This document shows, piece after piece, positions 8,112-18,827 of a stretch of DNA of 64,000 nucleotides. The notes beneath the pieces are model-generated. The model had not been told where the DNA came from and ran no database searches. It saw only the letters and a program-made list of their open reading frames with translations. Numbering within the stretch: the first letter of the stretch is position 1; each line of letters begins with the position of its first letter. Both the position numbers and the translations under genes were made by a program. Source of the DNA: Geomonas edaphica (GTDB lineage Bacteria; Desulfobacterota; Desulfuromonadia; Geobacterales; Geobacteraceae); assembly GCF_004917075.1 (NCBI RefSeq), contig NZ_SSYB01000001.1, positions 851,478 to 915,477 on the forward strand. The letters are read 5' to 3'.

Positions 8112-8266
8112 GACAAATTAAGGGGTCAAAGTGACGAATCAGAAGGGTTAAATTGCAAATTAGAGGGGTAAATCTTCAAATTAGAGGGGTAATTTGCAAA
8201 TTAGAGAGGTAAAAGTGCAAATTAGAGTGCAAAGTGACAAATTAAGGAGTCAAAGTGACAGATTGG
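8112..8266. repeat. Degenerate tandem repeat, about eight units of 19-22 bases
   Basis: The units start with GACAAATTA or GCAAATTAG and continue with a (G)GGGTAAA or GGGGTCAAAGT element. Examples are GACAAATTAAGGGGTCAAAG (8112), GCAAATTAGAGGGGTAAATC, GCAAATTAGAGAGGTAAAAG and GACAAATTAAGGAGTCAAAG. The region is far more AT-rich than its surroundings. More degenerate traces run from about 7985. No open frame explains it. Confidence 0.75.
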
Positions 8267-8348
8267 CGAAGCTACGCGCTCGAACGGGACAAAGGGTTCT
8301 GCCTCCGCTCCGCAACGTTGGGAGTCGGTGAACGGTTATTTAAACCAT

Positions 8349-8390
8349 AAGGGGAAGAAGGGCCGGAGCCGTTCTTCCCCTTCATTTTTG
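8349..8390. terminator. Terminator-like hairpin downstream of cheW
   Basis: The stem AAGGGGAAGAA / TTCTTCCCCTT encloses a GC-rich loop, with CATTTTTG on the plus-strand side. The T-run favours plus-strand termination, but the hairpin also lies about 80 bases past the cheW stop on the minus strand. Confidence 0.55.
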
Positions 8391-8404
8391 AGAGTTCCCC
8401 CCTC

Positions 8405-8432
8405 CCCTGCCCTCCCCCTCCGGGGGAGGGAG
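8405..8432. repeat. Short GC-rich intergenic palindrome (second family)
   Basis: CCTCCCCCTCCGGGGGAGGGAG hairpin, similar to those at 3226 and 40596. Confidence 0.45.
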
Positions 8433-8464
8433 CGCTTGAAGGGGCGGGTGTGAAATACGATTGG

Positions 8465-8962
8465 CTAAGCGAAGCTCGAGAAGGCTTCCTGCTCGGCGCC
8501 GGTGAACATGCGGTCGAGCTGCAACATGAGAAGCAGCTGCTCGCCGTGCTTGATGACGCCGCAGATGAAGTCCTGGTCGACGCCGCCGGCGGCGATGCTC
8601 GGCGGGGGCTGGATCTCACCGCTGGATATCCTGATCACCTCGGATACACCGTCGACGATGAAACCCATCAGTTTGCCGTCGATGTCCATGACCATGATAC
8701 GCGTGTGCTGGTCGTCCTCGGTGCTGTTCATGCCGAACCTGCTCCTGAGTGACACGATAGGTATCACCTTGCCGCGCAGGTTGATGATCCCTTCCACGCT
8801 CGGAGGGGTGTTAGGGATATGGGTGATGGGGGTCATCCTGATGATCTCGCGTACCTTGAGCACCTCGACGGCGTACTCCTCCGCGCCGAGATTGAAGCTC
8901 ACCAGCTGGATCAGCTCGCTGCTGGACTCACCCTTTTTAACCGGTAAATTTGCCGTAGACAT
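8465..8962 (-). CDS. cheW: CheW chemotaxis coupling protein
   Basis: 165 residues from the ATG at 8962, which has GGAGGAAGCG directly upstream; in-frame starts at 8983 and 9019 are weaker. The whole protein is a CheW domain: LVSFNLGAEEYAVEVLKVREI, ITHIPNTPPSVEGIINLRGKVIPIV, then HTRIMVMDIDGKLMGFIVDGV. It links chemoreceptors to CheA in signalling arrays. No cheA or receptor gene is nearby, so its array partners must lie elsewhere. Confidence 0.93.
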   Translation of the reverse strand: MSTANLPVKKGESSSELIQLVSFNLGAEEYAVEVLKVREIIRMTPITHIPNTPPSVEGIINLRGKVIPIVSLRSRFGMNSTEDDQHTRIMVMDIDGKLMGFIVDGVSEVIRISSGEIQPPPSIAAGGVDQDFICGVIKHGEQLLLMLQLDRMFTGAEQEAFSSFA

Positions 8963-9079
8963 CGCTTCCTCCGCAGTTGCCATGTATGTGTCGACCACTC
9001 TTCCACTACTTTGTCTCACGTATCGGCACCTCTGCGCTTATCTTAAGGAGAAGTTATCGTAATCCTGCGCAGATACCGT

Positions 9080-11578
9080 TTACCGCTTCGGTTGCACCGG
9101 CCGCAGGTGCCATATCCCCTCGTTGTATTCCGAGATGGTCCGGTCCGTGGAGAACTTGCCGCTGCGCGCACTGTTGATGATGCTCATCCTGGTCCACCCC
9201 TCGCGGTCACGGTACTTCTCGGCGGCCTTGCGTTGCGCCTTCACGTAGCTGCGGAAGTCTGCGGCTACCATCCAGGGATCGTCAGGGCTCATGATGGCGG
9301 CGATGATCGGGTCGAAGATTCCCTTTTCGAACATGTTGAAGCGGCCGCTGGCGAGAAGCTGCATGACCCGCTCCAGGTCGGGATAGGAGGCGACGATGCC
9401 AGCCGGGTTGTAGCTTTTGCGCAGCCCCTCCACCTCTTCGGCGGTGAGCCCGAAGACGAAGAAGTTGTCGTCCCCCACCTCCTCGCGTATCTCGATGTTG
9501 GCGCCGTCCAGGGTGCCGATGGTGATGGCGCCGTTCATCATGAACTTCATGTTGCCGGTGCCGGATGCCTCTTTGCCGGCGGTGGAGATCTGTTCGGAGA
9601 GGTCGGTCCCGGGGCAGATCACCTCCATCGCGGTGACTCGGTAGTTGGGTAAGAAGGCGACCTTCAAGCGGTCGCCCACCTCGGGGTCGTCGTTCACCAC
9701 CCGCGCCACGTTGTTGATCAGCTTGATGATCAGCTTTGCCATGTAATAGCCGGGGGCCGCCTTGCCGCCGATGAGCACGCAGCGGTTGGTCCAGTCGACG
9801 GTGTCGCCGCGCTTGATACGGTCGTAGAGGTGTATCACGTGCAGCACGTTCAAAAGCTGGCGCTTGTACTCGTGGATGCGCTTCACCTGGACGTCGAAGA
9901 GGCCTTCCGTGTTGAAGGCGACACCGCACTGCTCACGCACGAGGGCAGCCAGCCGCTCCTTGTTCGCCTGCTTCACCTTGTGCCACGCTGCACGGAATTC
10001 GGGATCATCGGCAAGGGGCGCGGCCCCGGAGATTTTGGCGAGGTCGGCCACGAAGCCGTCGCCGATTCGAGAGGCGAGGAGCGTGGTGAGGCCCGGGTTG
10101 CAGCGCGCAAGCCAGCGGCGCGGCGTGACGCCGTTGGTCTTGTTGTTGAACTTCTCGGGCCAAAGTTCGTAGAAGTCACGGAAGAGCCCCTGCACCAGCA
10201 GTTCCGAGTGCAGCGCGGCGACACCGTTAACCGAGAAGCTCCCGACGATAGCGAGGTAGGCCATGCGGACCTGCTGCACCTCCCCTTCCTCGATGATGGA
10301 CATCCTGGCCAAACGCTCCCCGTCGCCGGGCCAGCGCGCCGCCACCTCGGCTAAGAAGCGCGCGTTGATCTCGAGGATGATATCGAGAAGCCGCGGCATG
10401 AGCTGCCTGAAAAGCGGTACCGACCACTTCTCCAGCGCCTCGGGGAGCAGGGTGTGGTTCGTGTAGGCCATGGTGCTCGTGGTGATGACCCAGGCCTCGT
10501 CCCAGCCGAGCCCCTGTTCGTCCATGAGTAGCCGCATGAGTTCGGGCACGGCGCAGCTTGGATGGGTGTCGTTTAGTTGGAAGCAGTTGCGCTCGGCGAA
10601 GTGGTCAAAGACCTTCCCCTGGCGGTAGATCCAACGCTCCATGACGTCCTGCAGGCTCGCCGAGGCGAGGAAGTACTGCTGCCTCAGACGCAGGGCCTTG
10701 CCGTTCTCGCTCGCGTCGTTGGGGTAGAGCACCATGGTGATGTTCTCCGCCTCGTTCTTCATCGCGACCGATTCGGTGTAGCTTCCCGCGTTGAACTCGT
10801 CGAGGTCGAAGACATCGGTTGCCGCCGCCTTCCAGAGCCTCAGGGTGTTGACGGTGCCGTTTCGGTACCCGGGGATCGGGATGTCGTAGGGAACGGCGAG
10901 GACGTCATGCGTGTCGAGCCAGCAGTAGCTCTGCGTGCCGTCGTCGTTGCGCCGTATCTCGCAGCGACCGCCGAAACGCACCCGCTGGGTGTACTCGGGG
11001 CGTTCCATCTCCCACGGGTTGCCGTCTCTAAGCCAGTGATCGGGCTCCTCGACCTGGCGGCCGTCCTTGATGTCCTGCCGGAACATGCCGTATTCATAGC
11101 GGATGCCGTAACCCATCACCGGCAGCTGCAGTGTTGCGCAACTATCCAGGAAGCAGGCAGCGAGGCGCCCAAGGCCACCGTTGCCGAGTCCCGCGTCCAC
11201 CTCCTCTTCTGCCAGTTCCTCGAGATCCATCCCGAGTTGATGCATCGCTTCGCCGGTCGGACCGCAGATGCCGAGGTTCAAAAGGGCGTTTCCCATGGCG
11301 CGCCCCATCAGGAACTCGAGGGAGAGGTAATAACCTGTTTTGCAGTCGGCGTTTATGTAGGCGTAGCGCGTGTTGTTCCAGCGCTCTATGAGGCGCTCAC
11401 GGATGGTGTGGGCTATGGCCTGGTAACGGTAGCGCATGCTGCTGCAGTACTTGTCGCGCCCCAGGTGATGGCAGTAGTGGTGTATGAAATCATCCACGAG
11501 CCCCTGCCGGTCCATGGAAAGAGGGGAAAGGTCACAGAAATCTAGCGAAGAAAGCGCCTTGGATTTCTTCTGTTTCAT
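9080..11578 (-). CDS. glgP: Glycogen/starch phosphorylase
   Basis: 832 residues, the full length for family GT35. It has the active-site blocks GLGNGGLGRLAACF..SCATL, NGVTPRRWL, VQVKRIHEYKRQLLN and EASGTGNMKFMMNG, with the pyridoxal phosphate lysine near residue 678. It releases glucose-1-phosphate from glycogen by phosphorolysis. The ATG at 11578 follows AAAAGGAG. A cation antiporter gene lies 100 bases upstream on the same strand; no other glycogen gene is in view. Confidence 0.96.
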   Translation of the reverse strand: MKQKKSKALSSLDFCDLSPLSMDRQGLVDDFIHHYCHHLGRDKYCSSMRYRYQAIAHTIRERLIERWNNTRYAYINADCKTGYYLSLEFLMGRAMGNALLNLGICGPTGEAMHQLGMDLEELAEEEVDAGLGNGGLGRLAACFLDSCATLQLPVMGYGIRYEYGMFRQDIKDGRQVEEPDHWLRDGNPWEMERPEYTQRVRFGGRCEIRRNDDGTQSYCWLDTHDVLAVPYDIPIPGYRNGTVNTLRLWKAAATDVFDLDEFNAGSYTESVAMKNEAENITMVLYPNDASENGKALRLRQQYFLASASLQDVMERWIYRQGKVFDHFAERNCFQLNDTHPSCAVPELMRLLMDEQGLGWDEAWVITTSTMAYTNHTLLPEALEKWSVPLFRQLMPRLLDIILEINARFLAEVAARWPGDGERLARMSIIEEGEVQQVRMAYLAIVGSFSVNGVAALHSELLVQGLFRDFYELWPEKFNNKTNGVTPRRWLARCNPGLTTLLASRIGDGFVADLAKISGAAPLADDPEFRAAWHKVKQANKERLAALVREQCGVAFNTEGLFDVQVKRIHEYKRQLLNVLHVIHLYDRIKRGDTVDWTNRCVLIGGKAAPGYYMAKLIIKLINNVARVVNDDPEVGDRLKVAFLPNYRVTAMEVICPGTDLSEQISTAGKEASGTGNMKFMMNGAITIGTLDGANIEIREEVGDDNFFVFGLTAEEVEGLRKSYNPAGIVASYPDLERVMQLLASGRFNMFEKGIFDPIIAAIMSPDDPWMVAADFRSYVKAQRKAAEKYRDREGWTRMSIINSARSGKFSTDRTISEYNEGIWHLRPVQPKR

Positions 11579-11679
11579 GTCGGATACTCCTTTTGCTGAG
11601 AAAGCTGGTCCGAAAAAACCGGTCCGGCACGTGGTACTTCATTCGGTTGGAGATGGATAAACTTGAAGAAGGAAGGCAA

Positions 11680-13659
11680 TCACCCCGGCTCAAAGAGCCT
11701 GGCGGCGACGCGCATCTGCTCGGGAGTGGCAAGCAGCAGTGCGATGTCGTCGGTTTGGAACTCCCAGATGGGGTCGGGATTGGCGGTGATCTGGTCTCCA
11801 CGCTTGATGGCGACCACCGTGGCACCGGACTGGGTGCGCAGCAGCCCTCCCCTCAGGCTCTCCCCCTCGAGCGGGGCGTTCTTGCGCACCCGGAAGCTGC
11901 CGATCTCGGCTCCGGAGAGAAAGCCCGCAATCCCGACGGCATGGCTGTGGCGCTTCGAGGCGCTGCGCAGCATATCGTAGCCGTCGCGCCTCACGTCCGC
12001 AATGCACTCCTCGATCACGTCCTGTGGGATCAGGAAACGCTTGAGTACGCGTGACAGGATCTCCACCGAGGTCTCGAACTCCTCCGGAATCACTTCGTTC
12101 GCCCCCAGTTTGAAGAGCGGCTCCATCTCGAGGAGATAGCGCGTGCGCACGATGACGTGAATGGAAGGGTTCATCTGGCGGACGAGGGCAGCGATGCGCC
12201 GACTGGCGGCGGCGTCCGAGATGGCGATGACGACGATGCGGGCGTCCCCTATCGCGGCGTGCTCGAGGATCTCCGGCTTGGAGGCGTCGCCGAAGATGAT
12301 CGATTCCCCCTGGTTGCGCAGGCTGCGCACCGTGAAGGGGTTTGTCTCGATGATGACGCGGGGTATCTCGAGGTTCTTCAGCACGCCCGCCAGGTTCTTC
12401 CCGTTCACGCCATAGCCTACGACGATGACGTGGTCCCGCAAGGCGACCTTGTCGCCGTTTTGCGCCAGGCTACTACGGCCGCGGGTCCAGTGGTGCGGCA
12501 ATACCCCGATGAGAAAGTCCGCTACCGGCCCGGAGATTTTCAGGCAGAGCGGAGTCAAGGCCATGGTGGCGATCGACGCGCCCAGAAAGAGCTGGTAAGT
12601 CTCACGGGTAAGCAGTCCGTAGGAGAGCCCACTTCTGGAAAGAACGAAGGAGAATTCACCGATCTGGGCGAGGGAAAGCCCGGCGATCACCGCGATGCGC
12701 ATGGGAAGCCCGAGGGCGAAACCGACCGCCGTCGTGAGCACGGCTTTTATGAGGATGATCGAGACGACGAGGCCGATCAGGAGGAGCGGGAACTTCAACA
12801 GGATGACCGGCTTCAAGAGCATCCCCACCGAGATGAAAAAGAGGCTCATGAAGGCTTCGCGGAAGGGCATGATGTCGCTCAGCGCCTGGTGGCTGTACTC
12901 AGATTCGGAGATGGCCAGACCGGCGATGAAGGCACCCAGGGCGAGTGAGAGCCCGACCTGGGCGGTGAGCCAGGCAGTCCCCATGCCGATGAAGATGATG
13001 GAGAGAACGAAGAGCTCGCGGCTTCTCGTCTTCACCACCTGTTCGAAGAGCCACGGCACCACGAAGCGGGAGCCGTAGTGGGCGCCAAGGACGACGGCGC
13101 CTGCCTTGGCCGAAACGACGGCTATGTCGGCAAGCCCCTCCCCCCCTCCGGCCAGAAACGGGGTGAAGAGCATGAGCGGGACGATGCAGAGGTCCTGGAA
13201 GATGAGGATGCCAAGCGCCGCCTTACCCTGCGGGGTGTCCATCTCACCGGCGTCCATCATCAGTTTCATGACGATGGCGGTGGAGGAGAGCGCGACCAGA
13301 AAGCCGAAGAAGATGGCCTGCGACAGGGGGAAATGGTCCAAAGACCCGATGACGGCGACCGCTACGATGGTGAGAACGAGCTGCAGTCCGCCGCCGATCA
13401 GCACCATGTGACGGATCCGCATGAGCTCCTTCAGCGAGAACTCCATGCCGATGGTGAAAAGAAGGAGCACCACGCCGTACTCCGCCATCTGTTCAACCTG
13501 GTGCGTGTTCCTGATGAAGCCAAGGGCGTAGGGACCGGCGAGGAAGCCGGTGATCAAAAAGCCGATGATGGAGGGAAGCCTGAGCTTGCGCAGCACGACC
13601 ACGGTAAAGAGGGCAAGTCCGAAGAGGACGACGATATCACGTAAAGCATGAAAATCCAT
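11680..13659 (-). CDS. Kef-type cation:proton antiporter with RCK domains
   Basis: 659 residues of the CPA2 family. Residues 1-390 form a multi-helix Na+/H+ exchanger-like domain (FLITGFLAGPYALGFI, QAIFFGFLVALSSTAIV). A TrkA-N/RCK domain begins near 409 (HVIVVGYGVNGKNLA), and a TrkA-C domain lies at about 575-659. It should exchange K+ or Na+ for protons under nucleotide control. GAGGTTTC precedes the ATG at 13659. It lies 34 bases after the P-type ATPase stop, so the two may be co-transcribed. It is one of two such antiporters here (see 31292-33049); the two differ in sequence. Confidence 0.9.
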   Translation of the reverse strand: MDFHALRDIVVLFGLALFTVVVLRKLRLPSIIGFLITGFLAGPYALGFIRNTHQVEQMAEYGVVLLLFTIGMEFSLKELMRIRHMVLIGGGLQLVLTIVAVAVIGSLDHFPLSQAIFFGFLVALSSTAIVMKLMMDAGEMDTPQGKAALGILIFQDLCIVPLMLFTPFLAGGGEGLADIAVVSAKAGAVVLGAHYGSRFVVPWLFEQVVKTRSRELFVLSIIFIGMGTAWLTAQVGLSLALGAFIAGLAISESEYSHQALSDIMPFREAFMSLFFISVGMLLKPVILLKFPLLLIGLVVSIILIKAVLTTAVGFALGLPMRIAVIAGLSLAQIGEFSFVLSRSGLSYGLLTRETYQLFLGASIATMALTPLCLKISGPVADFLIGVLPHHWTRGRSSLAQNGDKVALRDHVIVVGYGVNGKNLAGVLKNLEIPRVIIETNPFTVRSLRNQGESIIFGDASKPEILEHAAIGDARIVVIAISDAAASRRIAALVRQMNPSIHVIVRTRYLLEMEPLFKLGANEVIPEEFETSVEILSRVLKRFLIPQDVIEECIADVRRDGYDMLRSASKRHSHAVGIAGFLSGAEIGSFRVRKNAPLEGESLRGGLLRTQSGATVVAIKRGDQITANPDPIWEFQTDDIALLLATPEQMRVAARLFEPG

Positions 13660-13692
13660 GAAACCTCGCTGTTTTAAAAAGCAACCACTTGC

Positions 13693-16434
13693 CTATTGGG
13701 TTCCCCCCTTTGCGAAGGGGGGATTTTTGTTATCGGCTGGTTCAGAGCGGCCGGTGTCCCGGCGCCTCAGGAACCACTTCGCCAGCTCGAGCACGGGGAA
13801 GATCGAGCCCGAGGCAAGAATAATGACGCCCCAGTCGCCTCGGGTCAAGGAGAAGGTGCCGAAGGGGCGGTGCAAAAACGGCAGATACACCACCAGGAGC
13901 AGTAGCGCGAACTCCCAGATGATCGCCCCGTTCAGCCACCGGTTGGCGAAGGGACGACGGAAAACCGAGTGACGGTCCGAGCGGAAGTTGTAGGCCTTGA
14001 AAAACTGGATCAGCACCAGTGAGACGAAGGCCATGGTCATCGCCTCGCGGTCGGAGCACCCGGAGGCGCGCGCCCAGGCGAAAAGGAGCAGGTTGACGAG
14101 CGCCGACCAGATCCCGCCGACGAGGATCAGCGCCACCACCCCCCTCGTGAAGATGCCGCCGGAGGCGCGGCGCGGGGGGCGGCGCATGATGTCCGCCTCG
14201 GCCGGGTCGACGGCGAGCGCCAGTGCAGGGAGGCCGTCGGTGGCGAGATTGACGTAAAGGATCTGCACCGCGCTTAGGGGAAGTGGCAAGCCCGCTAGCA
14301 TCGCACCGGCCATAAGGCCTATCTCCCCTATGTTCGAGGAGAGGAGGTACATAAGGTACTTCCTGATGTTGTCGAAGATGCCGCGCCCTTCCTCCACGGC
14401 GGCCACGATGGAGGCGAAGTTGTCGTCGGTAAGCGTCATGGCCGCGGCCTCCTTGCTCACCTCGGTCCCGGTGATCCCCATGGCGATGCCGATATCCGCC
14501 TTCTTGAGCGCAGGTGCGTCGTTCACCCCGTCGCCGGTCATGGCGACCACGTGTCCCCGCTTTTGCAGCGCGCTCACCACGCGGAGCTTGTGCTCCGGAG
14601 AGACCCGCGCGTAGACCCGGATCTCCTGCGCCTCGCGCTCGAGGAGGTCGTCGTCCATTGCGGACAGCTCAGCGCCGGTGACCACGCGGCCGTCCGCGAT
14701 GAGACCCAGTTCCCGCGCCACCGCTGCCGCGGTGACCGGGTGATCGCCGGTGATCATGACCGGGATGATGCCCGCCTCCCTGCAGGTGGCGATCGCTTCG
14801 CGCGCCTCGCTGCGCGGCGGGTCGATCATGCCGACAAGCCCCAAAAAGGTGAGGCCTTTTTCCGCGTCGCTTCGTCCCGTCACTTCCTTGCGCGCGACCG
14901 CCAGCACGCGGAGCGCACCTTCGGCCATGATGCGTGCCGCTTCCAGGTGCCGCTGGCGCGCCCCTTCATCTAGCGGTCGTACACCGTCCTCGGCAAGCTC
15001 GGAGTCGCAGGCGGTGAGGACCACTTCCGGGGCGCCTTTCACGCAGGCGATGAGTGCGGCTCCGTCCCGGTTCAGGGTGGTCATGCACTTTCGCTCGGAG
15101 GTGAAGGGAATCTCGTCGACGCGCGGATAACGCGCGTTGAGCGCGTCCCTCTCCAGGCCCGCCTTGGAGGCCGCCACCACCAGGGCGCCCTCGGTTGGGT
15201 CTCCCTGCACGCGGTAACGCCCGGTCTCCTCGTCCCTGGCAAGGCGCGCGTCGCAGGCAAGGACCCCGACCCTCAATAGCTCGGCAAGTTCAGCCGAAGG
15301 GGGCACCACCCTCCCCTCGCGCAGGAACTCCCCCTCGGGAGCGTACCCGGAGCCGGTAAGATCGTACCAGGTACCGGCGGCGTAGCAGTTGCGCACCGTC
15401 ATCTCGTCGCGGGTGAGCGTACCGGTCTTGTCGGAACAGATCACCGTGGTGCTTCCGAGCGTTTCCACGGCGGCAAGGCGGCGCATGAGCGCATGACGCC
15501 GCACCATGCGCTGTACGCCCAGGGCAAGCGAGATGGTGACCACAGCTGGAAGCGCCTCGGGGACGGCGGCGACGCCTAGCGCCACGCCGAAGAGAAGCAT
15601 CGCAACGAGCGGCTCGCCGCGCCACAACCCGAGGACAACGATGGCCGCCACCACGGCAAGAGCGGCGCGCGCAAGCAGGTTCCCCACCCGGTCGAGGTTC
15701 TCCTGCAGCGGCGTCCTGCCGGTCTCGATGCCGGTGAGCATCCGGGCGATGGAGCCGAACTCGGTCCCCATGGCGGTGGCGACAACGACGCCGCGTCCGC
15801 GCCCGTTGCTCACCACGGTCCCGGCGTAGGCCATGCACTTACGCTCGGCCAGCGCGGCGTCCGGGTCGACAAGTGGCGCGGCATCCTTCTCCACCGGCAC
15901 CGATTCGCCGGTCAGCGCCGCCTCGTCGAGTTGGAGGTTCACCGCCTCGACAAGGCGCACGTCGGCGGCGACCCGGTCGCCGGGGCGGAGCATGAGCAGG
16001 TCGCCCGGCACAAGTTCGCGGGCAGGGGCGTTCACCAGCTTCCCTTCCCTGATGAGCACGGCATCGGGGGCCGCCATGAGTCGCAGCGCCTCCAGAGCAC
16101 GCTCGGCGCGGTACTCCTGGATGAAACCGAGAAGGACGGCGAAGAGCACGATCACGGCGATCGCCGCGGCCTCCATGGCGTGGCCGAGGAAAGCGGACAA
16201 CAGGGTGGAAACCAGCAGGATTAAGATGAGGACATTCTTGAACTGCCGGATAAGGACGGACCACGGCGAGACCGAGCGGGGCGGCTCCAACTCGTTGGGG
16301 CCATAACGGACCAGGCGATGTGCAGCCTCGGCGGCAGCGAGCCCCTCGGGAGAGCTCTCGAGCAGAGATAGCACCTCCCCCGTTTTAAGGGTATGCCAGG
16401 AGGGATGTTGCGTGTCCCTTGCGGTTTCGCCCAC
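13693..16434 (-). CDS. P-type cation-transporting ATPase (type II, Ca2+-like)
   Basis: About 913 residues. The GTG at 16434 is chosen because AGGAG lies 6 bases upstream; an ATG at 16473 would add 13 residues but has no ribosome site. It has the N-terminal cation ATPase domain, the TGES actuator loop (ALTGESVPVEKDA), the phosphorylation site SDKTGTLTRDEM (Asp near residue 335), the nucleotide-binding region with KGAPE, the hinge MTGDGVNDAPALKKADIGIA, and about ten membrane helices. PEALPAVVTISLALG in helix 4 resembles Ca2+/Mn2+ pumps. The final codons (PPFAKGG plus two) come from the repeat at 13702. Confidence 0.92.
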   Translation of the reverse strand: MGETARDTQHPSWHTLKTGEVLSLLESSPEGLAAAEAAHRLVRYGPNELEPPRSVSPWSVLIRQFKNVLILILLVSTLLSAFLGHAMEAAAIAVIVLFAVLLGFIQEYRAERALEALRLMAAPDAVLIREGKLVNAPARELVPGDLLMLRPGDRVAADVRLVEAVNLQLDEAALTGESVPVEKDAAPLVDPDAALAERKCMAYAGTVVSNGRGRGVVVATAMGTEFGSIARMLTGIETGRTPLQENLDRVGNLLARAALAVVAAIVVLGLWRGEPLVAMLLFGVALGVAAVPEALPAVVTISLALGVQRMVRRHALMRRLAAVETLGSTTVICSDKTGTLTRDEMTVRNCYAAGTWYDLTGSGYAPEGEFLREGRVVPPSAELAELLRVGVLACDARLARDEETGRYRVQGDPTEGALVVAASKAGLERDALNARYPRVDEIPFTSERKCMTTLNRDGAALIACVKGAPEVVLTACDSELAEDGVRPLDEGARQRHLEAARIMAEGALRVLAVARKEVTGRSDAEKGLTFLGLVGMIDPPRSEAREAIATCREAGIIPVMITGDHPVTAAAVARELGLIADGRVVTGAELSAMDDDLLEREAQEIRVYARVSPEHKLRVVSALQKRGHVVAMTGDGVNDAPALKKADIGIAMGITGTEVSKEAAAMTLTDDNFASIVAAVEEGRGIFDNIRKYLMYLLSSNIGEIGLMAGAMLAGLPLPLSAVQILYVNLATDGLPALALAVDPAEADIMRRPPRRASGGIFTRGVVALILVGGIWSALVNLLLFAWARASGCSDREAMTMAFVSLVLIQFFKAYNFRSDRHSVFRRPFANRWLNGAIIWEFALLLLVVYLPFLHRPFGTFSLTRGDWGVIILASGSIFPVLELAKWFLRRRDTGRSEPADNKNPPFAKGGTQ
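13702..13723. repeat. GC-rich palindrome, copy 3, inside the ATPase 3' end
   Basis: The same C-run, TTTGCGAA, G-run core as at 82 and 1684. Here it is translated on the minus strand as NPPFAKGG just before the TAG stop of the P-type ATPase. Confidence 0.7.
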
Positions 16435-16488
16435 AGCAACTCCTAGGTACGCCGTCTGACGGCGCTTAGTCATCCCGGCAGCGCCGGA

Positions 16489-16968
16489 TCATCTCACCTC
16501 GCGTATCGCCTGCCCCGGACTCACAAAGGAGATACCCTGCCCGGAAGTGGCACCGATCATGACGCATTCCACGATGGGGGCGTTGACGGCGCGGTCGGCC
16601 TGCCACCTGACGATGAAGTTAGCCCCGAAGCCGCCCGCGGTGTCCTTCTCCTCGATATGAACGTAGGTGGTGGCAAGCGGGGCGAGCGAGAGCGGTTTGT
16701 CCTTGTCCTGGTAGCGCCGGATCAGCTTCCCGCTCGTGTCGTAATATTCGATCGAGGTGATGCGGATCCAGGAGTTGGGATCGGTGTTCCTGACGCCAAG
16801 GGTTGCAGCCAACTGGAACGGCAGGCTGCGCGGGCCGGTGAAGACGTTGGAGTAAACCGGGACGTACACCGTCTGACCCTTTGAGAGGCGGATCTCCTGG
16901 GTGGCGGAGTAACCGTGCCTTGGGAGTGCAAGAAGTGCAAACAGCAGTGCGGTGGCGATGAGACGCAT
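16489..16968 (-). CDS. DUF3124 family secreted protein
   Basis: 159 residues. The start at 16968 has GGAGGGTCCCC directly upstream, and it places a clear signal peptide at the N-terminus (MRLIATALLFALLALPRHGYSA). The rest matches the DUF3124 pattern: GQTVYVPVYSNVFTGP, then LGVRNTDPNSWIRITSIEYYD, then a VHIEEKDTAGGFGANFIVRW block. The protein should be periplasmic; the family has no known function. It lies 55 bases upstream of the ATPase on the same strand. Confidence 0.75.
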   Translation of the reverse strand: MRLIATALLFALLALPRHGYSATQEIRLSKGQTVYVPVYSNVFTGPRSLPFQLAATLGVRNTDPNSWIRITSIEYYDTSGKLIRRYQDKDKPLSLAPLATTYVHIEEKDTAGGFGANFIVRWQADRAVNAPIVECVMIGATSGQGISFVSPGQAIREVR

Positions 16969-17450
16969 GGGGACCCTCCGTTTAATAGCAGGTGGCATGG
17001 CCACAACAGACTTTAAGAGCTGCGTTGCGACAACACTCAATCAATAGGATAGCAAAAAAATAGCACAGCCGCTGCCGCGACAGGATATTTTGCTGCACCG
17101 GTTACTAAAAACATCATCAGGGACAGGATATGACACCCGCGTGATCTGGTTATACGGGCCAATACGTGGTATGATCCTGCGCTCAAACAGTAGGGCAACC
17201 AACCACATCAGGCGAATGCCATCGTGTGAAGCGGCAACCGGGATAAAATAGCGGACAAGCCCCGGTTCCATCGTGAGCCGCGGTTACATGCACAGGGGCA
17301 CTGCGTGAAGGCAAACAGGGATTTTCCCTTGACAAAGCCGCCTTCGGCGAAAGATAGTGGTCGAATGTTTACAGGACCCTGCTCCCGTCTCTTACGCGAG
17401 GGCGCGACGGGAAGGAATCAGGCAGAAAGGCGCGGCAACAGGTGAAAAAC
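16969..17450. other. Intergenic region between divergent genes
   Basis: About 480 bases with no convincing gene. A 76-codon minus-strand frame (17041-17271) lacks a ribosome site and homology-like features. A sigma-70-like promoter for the regulator gene is suggested near 17333-17360. Confidence 0.5.
17333..17360 (+). promoter_or_regulatory. Possible sigma-70 promoter for the sigma-54 regulator gene
   Basis: TTGACA, 18 bases, then GATAGT, about 90 bases before the start at 17451. The -35 is perfect and the -10 weak (4 of 6). Confidence 0.4.

Positions 17451-18826
<1,376 letters not shown>

Positions 18827-18827
<1 letters not shown>

Noticed and set aside
8112-8266. CRISPR array
   Set aside because: Units are contiguous and degenerate with no unique spacers of constant length; no cas genes nearby.
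17041-17271. 76-codon minus-strand frame in the intergenic region
   Set aside because: No ribosome site, no domain, and low resemblance to neighbouring codon use.
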